Origin: G963662655 sp963666875
GTDB lineage: Bacteria > Cloacimonadota > Cloacimonadia > Cloacimonadales > JAIOQZ01
Assembly (NCBI GenBank): GCA_963666875.2
Contig: CAXXPU010000019.1
Span: 124,001-188,000, forward strand
Direction of reading: 5' to 3'
Length of the DNA: 64,000 nucleotides
The notes beneath the pieces are model-generated. The model was not told the DNA's origin, did no database searches, and was given only the letters and a program-made list of their open reading frames with translations. The stretch's first letter is position 1. Every line of letters begins with the position of its first letter. Both the position numbers and the translations under genes were made by a program. Positions 27,214 through 35,279 of the stretch are shown here, one piece after another.

Positions 27214-28515
27214 CTATATATTTCCATTGAACAGACGCAATCCACGATAAACCTTGTCCCGGAATGCAGGTTCGATCTTGATTTCCTCCGCGTACTCGCG
27301 CCAACGCGAAACAACCTCCAGAACTTGATGGAAAATCCTCTTCGCCATACCCTGTTTCAGGGACGCGACTTCGGCGCACTGCATCAGGTCGTGTTCCGTG
27401 AAATCGGTCCGCTTGCCGTTGATCGAGAGCGAATGCAGCGATGTCCACGCCCCCTGCGGATTGTAGCTGTAGGTCATGTCGTAGGCGGGTGCGAGCTTCC
27501 ACACGCCCTGGCGGTCCATCAGGAAAGCCGTATTCTTCACGTGATCGTCGTGGTTGCGGGCAATGACGTTGAAGATCATTCGCCGGTACACCTGTTCGGC
27601 TGCCGAGGCGGGGAGGTTCAGTTTCTTCAGGACGCCGAACAACTCTTCATAGCTGTTCGATCCCGGTGCCCGGAAATCCCAGTGCGCCATACCCGCGAGG
27701 GTCAGCATGTGTAGCTTCCGATCGCCTTCCGGCCTGTCGAATCGTCTGGTCATGAAGTGCCGTCGTCCGTTTTCTTCATGCAGCCGGCAATCGCTCATCT
27801 CGATGCCGCAGTCCTTTGCCATGAGGGAGTAGGCGAATTCGATCCCGCAATACCCGTCCGGGTCCGCAAGTTCCCGGTCGGAATTCTCCTTTACGCCGTC
27901 GAACTTGATCAGCCAGTGTTCAAAACCCTTCTTCAGCGTCGTCTGACCGCATCGAATCTCGTTTGTCGCGGGATTCCAGGCGATCACGGCCTTCGCTCGT
28001 GCCCCGCCGGCGCTGGTCCCGATCTGCAATATCTGGCGCACGGCTTCCGATTTCTCTGTCCAGTCTGTATTCAGAGAATCTCTATTCGCTAAAATTTCTC
28101 GGGCCAGCTCGACCATCTGATCCACTTGAATCGCGCAATCGTAATTCGGATCCGGCCCGATGGCGGGTTTGTATTCGAGTCCGCCCATACCTCTTTTTCC
28201 AGTGTAGCAGAGCCGCTCGATGACGGTCATCGTGTCGGCTGCCCGACCCTGCATCTCGAGCCACCTCTGGATCAACCGGTTGCCGTATTTGTCGGGAAGG
28301 GAGTCGGCCACCAGACCCGGCAATCCATGAAAGCTCTCTGGCAGAGCCGGAAAGGAGAATACGCGGCTCGACAGAGGCACCACCAGCGGAGAAAGCTGGA
28401 TGCCGCTACGCTGGAACGCCGGATCGTACTCGAAGGATACGACCTTCGTGCTTTCGTCGAGCATCACAACGCCGATCCTCTCGCCCCACAGAAAGACCTC
28501 CGCGAGCATGCTCAT
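27214..28515 (-). CDS. hipA: HipA-family Ser/Thr kinase toxin
   Basis: 433 residues, close to E. coli HipA (440). The Gly-rich nucleotide loop is GTSAGGARAKA (166-176), the lysine region HWLIKFDG (200-207), the catalytic loop RNHDDHVKN (320-328) and the metal-binding Asp D346 in LAPAYDMTYS. HipA kinases phosphorylate glutamyl-tRNA synthetase or other targets and induce dormancy; the HipB partner neutralises them. The ATG overlaps the hipB stop (ATGA). The C-terminus is complete. The 70-base gap after it, before the CrtI-like gene, is AT-rich. Confidence 0.93.
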   Translation of the reverse strand: MSMLAEVFLWGERIGVVMLDESTKVVSFEYDPAFQRSGIQLSPLVVPLSSRVFSFPALPESFHGLPGLVADSLPDKYGNRLIQRWLEMQGRAADTMTVIERLCYTGKRGMGGLEYKPAIGPDPNYDCAIQVDQMVELAREILANRDSLNTDWTEKSEAVRQILQIGTSAGGARAKAVIAWNPATNEIRCGQTTLKKGFEHWLIKFDGVKENSDRELADPDGYCGIEFAYSLMAKDCGIEMSDCRLHEENGRRHFMTRRFDRPEGDRKLHMLTLAGMAHWDFRAPGSNSYEELFGVLKKLNLPASAAEQVYRRMIFNVIARNHDDHVKNTAFLMDRQGVWKLAPAYDMTYSYNPQGAWTSLHSLSINGKRTDFTEHDLMQCAEVASLKQGMAKRIFHQVLEVVSRWREYAEEIKIEPAFRDKVYRGLRLFNGNI

Positions 28516-28853
28516 TTCTCATCCCCCCACTTCCACGGCTCGACACTACGCTTCTTGCGACTCACCCGTTGCGGCAATTCCCGCTGTGACTCCAACGCCT
28601 TTATCGGCGACCGTGCTGGTTCCGGGATAAGCTGGTTCAATTGGTCGAGCAATTCCAGCACCCTAAGCAGCTTGATCAGCGTCTTGAACTGGACGTCGCC
28701 ACCTGCTTCGAATCGCTCGACGGTGCGTTTCCCGACGCCGGCCCGATCCGCCAGCGCAGACTGGGACAATCCCAGCGCAATGCGTTGCTGCGTGAACCTT
28801 CCCGCCAATTCTTTCAGAATCCCTTTTTCCGCGATGAAGTTTCGGATATGCAT
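28512..28853 (-). CDS. hipB: HipB-family antitoxin, XRE-type repressor
   Basis: 113 residues from the ATG at 28853, which follows AAAGGAG by eight bases; two upstream in-frame ATGs (28904, 28880) have no ribosome site. The helix-turn-helix is RIALGLSQSALADRAGVGKRTVERFE (key residues LSQSALADRAGV). A basic C-terminal tail (SRKKRSVEPWKWGDEK) follows. In the HipBA family the antitoxin binds HipA and represses the operon. An exact inverted repeat upstream (28912-28929) is a candidate operator. Confidence 0.92.
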   Translation of the reverse strand: MHIRNFIAEKGILKELAGRFTQQRIALGLSQSALADRAGVGKRTVERFEAGGDVQFKTLIKLLRVLELLDQLNQLIPEPARSPIKALESQRELPQRVSRKKRSVEPWKWGDEK

Positions 28854-28911
28854 AGCCTGATCTCCTTTATATCGTATCATGTTGCGAGATATTATGCGTG
28901 TCAAGCTTTTT

Positions 28912-28929
28912 ATCGCAAGTTGTTGCGAT
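28912..28929. promoter_or_regulatory. Candidate HipB operator
   Basis: ATCGCAA-GTTG-TTGCGAT is a perfect inverted repeat, 59 bases before the hipB start codon. A degenerate version (ATCGTAT ... TTGCGAGAT) lies at 28871-28890 between it and the gene, and related half-sites (TTGCGAGTATTGCGGAT, ATATCGCATAAT) occur beyond hipA at 27168-27205. Placement fits autoregulation by HipB. Confidence 0.5.
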
Positions 28930-29137
28930 TTACTATCTAATTCCTGTATGCCATTTTCGTCGCTGGCAGCATCGGTTGTAGGGATTGATCGAGAACTTCG
29001 TCGTGCCTTGGGTTCGTGTGGCAGATTGTTGTTTTACCAGAGGATGCCAAGCTGGAGCTTGGCGGACCAAAAGGGAGGCTCGCCAATGGGGGATTCGTGT
29101 CTGCATGCAAAATTACAGGAGGTCGAACGCTACAAGG
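28930..29137. other. Intergenic region without recognised gene
   Basis: About 200 bases between the hipBA promoter and the repeat pair. A small palindrome GCCAAGCT-GG-AGCTTGGC lies near 29047-29064. Short open frames are present but have no ribosome site or recognisable product. Confidence 0.5.
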
Positions 29138-29182
29138 ATATCAACTTCTGAATGTACCGGAGGTTCTTCTGAATGTTGATTT
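29138..29182 (+). repeat. TTCNGAATG hairpin repeat, copy 6 (forward)
   Basis: Arms TATCAAC/GTTGATT-type (ATCAAC/GTTGAT) with two TTCTGAATG blocks around a short ACCGGAGG centre. Copy 7 follows after about 12 bases in reverse orientation, the same arrangement and spacing as copies 4 and 5. Confidence 0.82.
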
Positions 29183-29194
29183 TAGTACCGTTTT

Positions 29195-29245
29195 CCGGCA
29201 TAACATTCGGAAGAGCCGCAAGCGGCACATTCAGAAGTTATACCA
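29195..29245 (-). repeat. TTCNGAATG hairpin repeat, copy 7 (reverse)
   Basis: Arms CCGGCATAAC/GTTATACCAG-type (eight of ten paired) around CATTCGGAAGA, the perfect inner stem GCCGC-AA-GCGGC and CACATTCAGAAG. Confidence 0.82.
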
Positions 29246-29250
29246 GAACG

Positions 29251-29280
29251 AAAAAACCCCACCCGGAAACCGGATGGGGT
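29251..29280 (-). terminator. Rho-independent terminator after tRNA-Asn
   Basis: On the minus strand ACCCCATCCGG-TTT-CCGGGTGGGG (one G-U pair) is followed by six Ts. It lies 37 bases past the 3' end of tRNA-Asn and is likely to end that transcript. Confidence 0.92.
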
Positions 29281-29316
29281 CGATTCTATTCACTGCACTT
29301 TGTGCAGATTATGGTC

Positions 29317-29391
29317 TGGCTCCTGAGGAGGGATTTGAACCCCCGACCTGGTGGTTAACAGCCACTCGCTCTACCACTGAGCTACTCAGGA
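29317..29391 (-). tRNA. tRNA-Asn (GTT)
   Basis: TCCTGAG/CTCAGGA acceptor, D stem GCTC/GAGC, anticodon stem AGTGG/CCACC with loop CTGTTAA (anticodon GTT), T loop TTCAAAT, discriminator G and encoded CCA; 75 bases. Confidence 0.98.
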
Positions 29392-29476
29392 ACATTCAAG
29401 TGACTCGGCTAAGAAATTCAAACCGCGATTCTCTGTCAAACAATTTTTCGTGTTTTTTTCGAGAGATTCCCGGTTG

Positions 29477-30427
29477 TCACGGTGTCTCTTCCTGCCCGGG
29501 CTGGAAATGCTCCGGCGACTTGGTGAATCGCTCGACGAAATCGGTAGTCATGTGATACAGCGTCGATGTGTCGTCGTTCAGTTTCAGCACCAATTCCGTC
29601 GTATCGCCATCCTTCGATTCCGCCACCTGGAAGCGGGTCACATCGCCCGTTTTCTGGGTTATGGTGACATCCAGCGCCGGATTGTCGAAGAACTTCTCGA
29701 AAGTCGCCCAGTCGTCGTCGATAAAGCGTCCGGAACGTCCCTTCTCGAGCACGTTGAGGATCTTCAGGAGCTGTCGGTTTGTCGATTCGACGGAGAAGTC
29801 GTTATCCTTGTCGTGATAGACCCAGGCGGTATCGGTCGTAGCGAGAGAGTAGGCATTAAGCGAGTATTTCACATCGATCCGTTCGATGGTCTCCGGCACG
29901 AATTCGAGAATCTCCTTCTTTCGCCAGGTCGCCAGCTTGGGTGAGATACGGTAGGTGACATTCTCGTTGAACTGATAGACTGTCGGATCGTTCAGCCTGC
30001 GGACATTACAGTAGCTGGAATTCTCGCTCTTGCCGACCACGATCCCCTCGATCAGGTTCCCGTTTCCGTCGTAGAGTTCGAGCGTGTTACCCTTTTCAGC
30101 GGTAACATTGTAGGCGTCGTGCGAGGATTCATTTTCAGCCAGCGGGATGCTGGAGACGGTTCCGCCGACCACTCGATCGAAAAGGTCGTGAAGCTTGCTC
30201 TGACCCGCCGGGAAATCCATCGGCTCGGTGATGAACCAATTTCCCTGGCGTCGTTCCAGCACCAGCGTGTCGGCCTTGTCGTACATGCGGATTTTCGCGA
30301 TCTGTGTCGAATCCGCGTTGATGATCCGGATGAAGGATTCGCGTTCCTTGCCGGTAGTCTTCACCAGCACGAACACGACGACCAGTACGATCAGGATCGC
30401 CAGATATATGATGTTCTTCTTATCCAT
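29477..30427 (-). CDS. DUF4340 domain protein of the Gld-like ABC cluster
   Basis: 316 residues. One N-terminal membrane helix (IIYLAILIVLVVVFVLVKT) and a large outside domain of repeated beta structure typical of DUF4340 (DTLVLERRQGNWFITEPMDFPAGQSKL ... NTLELYDGNGN). Family members regularly follow gldF/gldG-type genes; function unknown, thought to be an extracytoplasmic part of the complex. The ATG at 30427 overlaps the restored gldG stop by eight bases, with GGAGAG upstream, so the four ABC genes form one operon. Confidence 0.85.
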   Translation of the reverse strand: MDKKNIIYLAILIVLVVVFVLVKTTGKERESFIRIINADSTQIAKIRMYDKADTLVLERRQGNWFITEPMDFPAGQSKLHDLFDRVVGGTVSSIPLAENESSHDAYNVTAEKGNTLELYDGNGNLIEGIVVGKSENSSYCNVRRLNDPTVYQFNENVTYRISPKLATWRKKEILEFVPETIERIDVKYSLNAYSLATTDTAWVYHDKDNDFSVESTNRQLLKILNVLEKGRSGRFIDDDWATFEKFFDNPALDVTITQKTGDVTRFQVAESKDGDTTELVLKLNDDTSTLYHMTTDFVERFTKSPEHFQPGQEETP

Positions 30428-32151
30428 AAATCTCTCCTATCTTCTTGCGTCTCTTGCGCTGCCCGAGGAATTGGAACAGCCCCATCAGAAGCAGCAGCAC
30501 GGACGGAAGCACATGGTTGATCCACTTGACGACCAGCTTGAAATCGTTTTCGCGCTGACGCAACTTCTTGGATTCCCTCCAGTAATCTGGAAGCGCCTTC
30601 CGGTGTCTTGGAATCGATACCGCGCATATCGGACGTCTGCACGAAGCGCGTGATGTCCAGCGGACTGAACTCGACCTCGCGCGAACGGAGACGGATCAGA
30701 TCCACGTTCTGGCTCATGGCGTCCAGCGCGTTCAGCGCGAAGATCTGGTTTGGCGATACGCCGCGCTGACCGTTGTTGCGGAGGAACTCCGAGTCCGCCA
30801 CCATCAGGATTCGACCCTTGTCGGTGTGGTTGAGCGAGTCGGCGAAATCGGGCGCTTCGTCGTCGGAGAAGTAGCTGTCGAACGATCCGCTGTAGAGCGC
30901 CGCCAGCACCTGGCTTCCGATATAGCCCATGTTGCCCTGATTGAACTTCTCGATGTCCTGCTGGAACATGTAGTAGGAGGAAGTCGCGGTCTGTTCCGAC
31001 GACCATAAGAGCGGCTGGACTGTCTGGCCGGGCTTCGCCGCCGAGGTATCGATCGGCGAGGTGAAGTACATGACCAGGTTGCTCAGGCTCGATACAATCG
31101 GATTATCCGGGTTCACTTTGTTGATGATCGGCACATACGGCATGCTGATCGCCGCGCCGAAGAGGTTCTGACGCTGGGCGCTCGCGCGATCGAGCACGAT
31201 CTCATCCTTCATCACGATGCCCCAATGCTCCATGGCGTCCAGCAGGTTCGACTTGATCGGTGCGACCGACTGTCCGACTTGCAGATTGTCCTGGAAGAAC
31301 AGGATGTTGCCTCCGGACATCAGGTACTGGTCGATGTTGAAGAGCTGGTTGATCTCGAGCGAATCGGTAGCGCTGGTGAAGATAAGCGCCTGGACATCGT
31401 CCTGAAGCGGCATGTTCAGATCGGTCGAGCGAATCTCGTAGTTCTCGCCGATCAGCTTCTTGACCTCGTGCATATCGTCTGCCTTGGCCATCACCTGCTC
31501 TTTCAGGTTTGTATCGTATTGCATCCGTTGAAGGATCTGCGGAATCTGATCTTGCTGGATGAACGGAAACGCTTTCACGATCTGTTCCGCCATGTTGATA
31601 TTCTCATAAATCGCCACGATGGGCAGATTGGTCGCGGTCAGCTTCTTGATCTTGGAAGTGATCTCGTATTCGAGACCGCGCGTGTTCTGCACGACCGGGA
31701 TTACGTCGTTCTTGCCGTGGTAGAGCACCACGAGTCCGAGGAACGCGTCGCGCGCCACGCGCTTGTCGTTCTCCCAGTAGTTTACCTGTACCGGCGAGAT
31801 ACCCTGTTTCTTCGCTTCCTCGGTGAAATCGACCTCGTTGGTCGGATCGATGAATTCGAAGTAGAGCCTGCCGCCGGATGCCGAACGGTATTCGGCCAAC
31901 AAATCCTTGGTGTATTGACGGACATCGCTGAGCTCGGGCGGAAGGTCCTTGGTGAAGTATGCCTTAACCACCAGCCGGTCGGTGAGCGATTTCATCAGGT
32001 CGTTACTGACCTTGGACAGCGTATAGACCTGTCCGCGAGTCAGGTCGATTCGCGTATAGAGGTTCAGCGACAACAGGTTCACGAAAACAATGATGCCGAT
32101 GAACAATAACAGATTGATCCATAATGATTTGGTGTTTCGTATCTTTATCAT
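30420..32151 (-). pseudogene. gldG: GldG-like ABC transporter auxiliary protein, frameshifted near its 3' end
   Basis: About 576 residues after repair. N-terminal membrane helix (LWINLLLFIGIIVFVNLLSL), then the GldG/ABC_transp_aux domain (RGQVYTLSKVSNDLMKSL, later GGNILFFQDNLQ). The annotated frame turns into a nonsense tail after TPEGA at about 30587. Skipping one base of GGCGC there gives ALPDYWRESKKLRQRENDF, then a membrane helix (HVLPSVLLLLMGLFQFLG) and a basic end stopping at 30420, as expected for the family. So this is a single-base indel, real or a sequencing error. GldG-type proteins work with the ABC ATPase and permease; in Bacteroidetes they belong to the gliding machinery. Confidence 0.82.
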
Positions 32152-32155
32152 GACC

Positions 32156-32869
32156 CTATCTCCATTTCCTTGTTTCCATCACAACGACGGCGAATCGCAG
32201 AAATAGAACGGTTAGCGTGATGAAGAAGATCAGGTCTCGCGTGTCCAGAACGCCGCGTGCCATTTTATTGTAGTGGTAGAGGACGCTGATGTACTGGAAA
32301 AATCCCGTCAGGTAGCTGGGCATGAAGCTCAGCATGTACTGAAGCAGGAAGAAGAAGAACGCGATCGCGAAACTGATGATGAACGCGATGATCTGGTTGT
32401 CGGTCAGGCTGGAAGAGAAAATGCCGATCGCGCTATAGACCGCGCCCAGCAGGAACAGCCCGACGTATCCGCAGATGATCGGTCCGAAGTCGATGTTCTT
32501 ACCCAGGATCAGGATGGTGATCAGGTGCACGAAGGTGAAGATCAAACCCAGCCCGATGAGCTTCAGTGCGGCGATGAATTTCCCGATCACGATGTCGCTG
32601 TCGTTCAGCGGCAGGGTGGTAAGGATTTCCAGGGTTCCGCTGTTCTTTTCCCGTGCGATGGTGCCCATGGCGATCGCCGGGATGATGAACATGAAGATGG
32701 TCGGGATGATGTTGAACAGCACCATCAGCGACGCCTGATTGTATTTGAACAGCTCGTTGGAGAAGGTCACGCCGGCGAACAGCAGAAACACGATCAGAAC
32801 GATGTACGCTGCGGGTGACTTGATGTAGCTGCCATACTCTTTCTTGTTGATGATGGACGCGTAACTCAT
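32156..32869 (-). CDS. gldF: ABC-2 type permease (GldF-like)
   Basis: 237 residues with about six membrane helices (AAYIVLIVFLLFAGVTF, VLFNIIPTIFMFIIPAIAMG, and so on). The block FNIIPTIFMFIIPAIAMGTIAREKNSGTLEILTTLPLND has the ExxSGTLE...LPL coupling-helix motif of ABC-2/GldF permeases (key residues EKNSGTLEILTTLP). Pairs with the ATPase encoded just upstream (ATGA overlap) and with the GldG-like protein four bases downstream. The exported substrate is unknown. Confidence 0.9.
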   Translation of the reverse strand: MSYASIINKKEYGSYIKSPAAYIVLIVFLLFAGVTFSNELFKYNQASLMVLFNIIPTIFMFIIPAIAMGTIAREKNSGTLEILTTLPLNDSDIVIGKFIAALKLIGLGLIFTFVHLITILILGKNIDFGPIICGYVGLFLLGAVYSAIGIFSSSLTDNQIIAFIISFAIAFFFFLLQYMLSFMPSYLTGFFQYISVLYHYNKMARGVLDTRDLIFFITLTVLFLRFAVVVMETRKWR

Positions 32870-33846
32870 GATACGGCCTCCTCTCTCATCTTCCGGCGAG
32901 CTTCCGCGACTCCTTCCTCTTCGACGGTCAGGTTGCGGAAGACGTCTTCCAGGCTAACCAGATCGCGATGCATCTCGAGAAGGATCCAGTCACGCGATTT
33001 GATGAACGTATAGACCGATTCGCGTCGATCCTCGCCGCTGGGATATTCGAGGACGACATGGTGGATACCATCGTCGTCGGTGGTGTATTTGAACGTCTGG
33101 ATGCCGGGGATCGCCTCGGTGATCGATTGCAGCTCGCGTTCTTCAGCCTTCAAGGTAAGCATCAACTTGGTCTGCCCCTGGAAACTCGCCTTGAGTTCCT
33201 CGGTGCTGCCGTCGGCGACGATCTTGCCCTTGTTGATGATCACGATGCGATCGCAGACCGCCTGCACCTCCTGCAGGATGTGGCTGGAGATGATGAGGGT
33301 CTTGTTCTTGCCGAGTTCCTTGATCAGTTCGCGAATCTCGATGATCTGGTTTGGATCCAGACCTGTGGTCGGTTCGTCGAGGATCAGAATCTTCGGATCG
33401 TGGATGATCGCCTGCGCCAGTCCAACGCGCTGCCGGTATCCCTTGGAAAGCGTCTGGATGGTGCGGTTGACCACGCCTTCCAGTCCGCAGCTGGATACGA
33501 CTCCGCGCAGAGTGCGGTCGAAGTCTTCGTCCTTGATACCGCGCGCCGTGGCGATGAATTTCAGATAGTCATAAACCAGCATATCTGTGTAAAGCGGGTT
33601 GGTTTCGGGTAGATATCCGCAAAGCTGCCGGATTTCGCGAGAGTTGTCGAGAATGTTGAGGTGATCCACTCGGATGTTTCCCTGCGTGGGGGTCAGGTAT
33701 CCGGTGAGGATTCTCAGTGTGGTGGATTTCCCGGCGCCGTTTGGTCCCAGGAATCCGAGAATCTCGCCATCCCGTACTTCGAAATCGATGTGATCGACAG
33801 CCCGGACATCCCCGTAATTCTTTACCAGATTTTGGATTTGAATCAT
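32866..33846 (-). CDS. gldA: ABC transporter ATP-binding protein (GldA-like)
   Basis: 326 residues. Walker A GPNGAGKST (34-42), signature LSKGYRQRVGLAQA near 135, Walker B ILILDEPTTGLDP near 155 and the switch histidine in ISSHILQEV. The extra C-terminal 100 residues match the DUF4162-type extension of long drug-exporter ATPases and GldA. First gene of the operon gldA-gldF-gldG-DUF4340. The ribosome site AAAGGAGAG lies before the ATG at 33846. Confidence 0.9.
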   Translation of the reverse strand: MIQIQNLVKNYGDVRAVDHIDFEVRDGEILGFLGPNGAGKSTTLRILTGYLTPTQGNIRVDHLNILDNSREIRQLCGYLPETNPLYTDMLVYDYLKFIATARGIKDEDFDRTLRGVVSSCGLEGVVNRTIQTLSKGYRQRVGLAQAIIHDPKILILDEPTTGLDPNQIIEIRELIKELGKNKTLIISSHILQEVQAVCDRIVIINKGKIVADGSTEELKASFQGQTKLMLTLKAEERELQSITEAIPGIQTFKYTTDDDGIHHVVLEYPSGEDRRESVYTFIKSRDWILLEMHRDLVSLEDVFRNLTVEEEGVAEARRKMREEAVS

Positions 33847-33980
33847 CGGGTCTCTCCTTTCTATCGGGCATAATTGTTCGTTGTTCTGCCCTTTAATTTA
33901 TTTACACCGGTTCAACGTGTTGAGGAGTAGAATGTTTCATACGAAATGCCGGTGAAAATTTATACGAGAATCGAAGACGC

Positions 33981-35093
33981 TCAATCGAGCCTGACTTCCT
34001 CTTCGTCTTCCGGTTTCGGAGGCGCTGAAAGCGATATTTTATCGCCCACTTCCAGCCCGGAGATGATCTCCACTTTCTGGAAATCGTTGATGCCGGTCTT
34101 GACGATCACTTCGCCGGAAATCGTGTCGCTCTCAACTTTATAGACGATGTCCTGCCCATCCGTGTTGTTGAAGATCGCGCGGATGGGGATGGTGACGATG
34201 TCGGACTTGGTCTCGCCGATGATGGTCACGTTGGCCGTCATGCCTGGCTTGAGGTGGTCGTCCGAATCGAGGATGCTGATCTCGATGTCGAACACCTTCA
34301 CGTTGTTGCTCTCGACTGCCGACGCGGAAATCTTGGTAATCCTGCCCTTGTAGGATTTGTAGGGGAATGCGTCAACCTGGATCGAGACCTCCTGATCCTT
34401 GTGGATCTTGGCGATATCGACCTCGTTGATGGAGGAGCTGACGATCATGTTGGTAAGGTCCGCGAGCTTCACGATCACCGTTCCTTCCGAATACGAGCCA
34501 ATGTCCGAGCGCACCATCTCACCTACTTCCACCAGCTTGTCGATCACGGTTCCGGACGCGGTGGCAACCACTTTCGCGATGGTTCCTTCCGTCTCGATGT
34601 CCTCGATCAACTGATTCTGCTCGACCCACTTGTCGTGATCGAGATTTGCCTGGATAAATTCGTCTTCCGCATCATCGAGCTCGCGTTGCGAGATGTAGTT
34701 CTTTTCAAAAAGTCCGCGGCTGTTCTGTACATCCTCTTCCGCGCGTTTCAGACGAATTTCCGCGGAACGCAGGTTGTTCTTTATATTGGTGATCTGTGCG
34801 GATTGCTCGTAGGTTGGTTCGATGTGGGCAATCACGTCGCCGGCCTTGACGTAGTCATTCTCATCCACGAAGAATTTGGTTACCTTGCCGCCGATCTTGG
34901 TCTTGATATCGATCTCGCGAATCGGCTGAATCTCGCCGGTCTCTTCCAGCTTGATCACGATCTCGCCCTTCTCCACTTCGATCGATTTCACCGTGTTGTC
35001 GATGGGCAAATTATTTGTGCCCTTCTTCTTCAAAGCCATCACCGCGACGACGATCACAGCGATCACTACGATCCAGATAATCCATTTCTTCAT
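33981..35093 (-). CDS. HlyD/MacA-family periplasmic adaptor (membrane fusion protein)
   Basis: About 370 residues. N-terminal anchor helix (WIIWIVVIAVIVVAVMAL), lipoyl/barrel-sandwich halves (GKVTKFFVDENDYVKAGDVIAHIEP and ASGTVIDKLVEVGEMV) around a coiled-coil hairpin (about 100-165), then a beta-barrel domain (GMTANVTIIGETKSDIVTIPI). It links an inner-membrane ABC transporter to the outer membrane. GAGG five bases before the ATG at 35093 is preferred to a GTG two codons earlier. It stands 134 bases upstream of gldA on the same strand but has its own promoter-like sequence; no MacB-type permease accompanies it. Confidence 0.9.
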   Translation of the reverse strand: MKKWIIWIVVIAVIVVAVMALKKKGTNNLPIDNTVKSIEVEKGEIVIKLEETGEIQPIREIDIKTKIGGKVTKFFVDENDYVKAGDVIAHIEPTYEQSAQITNIKNNLRSAEIRLKRAEEDVQNSRGLFEKNYISQRELDDAEDEFIQANLDHDKWVEQNQLIEDIETEGTIAKVVATASGTVIDKLVEVGEMVRSDIGSYSEGTVIVKLADLTNMIVSSSINEVDIAKIHKDQEVSIQVDAFPYKSYKGRITKISASAVESNNVKVFDIEISILDSDDHLKPGMTANVTIIGETKSDIVTIPIRAIFNNTDGQDIVYKVESDTISGEVIVKTGINDFQKVEIISGLEVGDKISLSAPPKPEDEEEVRLD

Positions 35094-35127
35094 AAACACC
35101 TCAGCTTAATCTTAAAACAGTGATAGT

Positions 35128-35156
35128 TATATTCTGTCACGGCTTCGAGGCGTCAA
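35128..35156 (-). promoter_or_regulatory. Probable promoter for the adaptor gene
   Basis: On the minus strand TTGACG (35151-35156), a 17-base spacer and AATATA (35128-35133), about 35 bases before the start codon at 35093. Confidence 0.5.
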
Positions 35157-35174
35157 GAGATAAATTGCAGAATA

Positions 35175-35222
35175 CAGGAGTCAGGAGTCAGGAGTCAGGA
35201 GTCGGGAGTCAGGAGTCGGAAG
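35175..35222. repeat. Short tandem repeat AGGAGTC
   Basis: The unit CAGGAGT (with one GGGAGTC variant) is repeated about six times in tandem. It lies between the adaptor and the phosphatase gene; simple sequence that may vary in copy number. No gene is seen in 35094-35279. Confidence 0.8.
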
Positions 35223-35279
35223 ACAGAATGGAGAGACACGGATTAAGAGAGGCAGCCGCCAAAAAGAAAATCAATGTTT

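Noticed and set aside
25446..29391. Genomic island bounded by tRNA-Gly and tRNA-Asn
   Set aside because: No integrase and no duplicated tRNA 3' end were seen; hipBA alone is not sufficient evidence.
31225..32109. Long plus-strand frames opposite the GldG-like gene and, at 34254-35123, opposite the adaptor gene
   Set aside because: Shadow frames of well-supported minus-strand genes; the products resemble no protein family.
35175..35222. Possible CRISPR array
   Set aside because: The repeats are 7-8 bases in direct tandem without spacers; simple sequence only. No cas genes are in the window.
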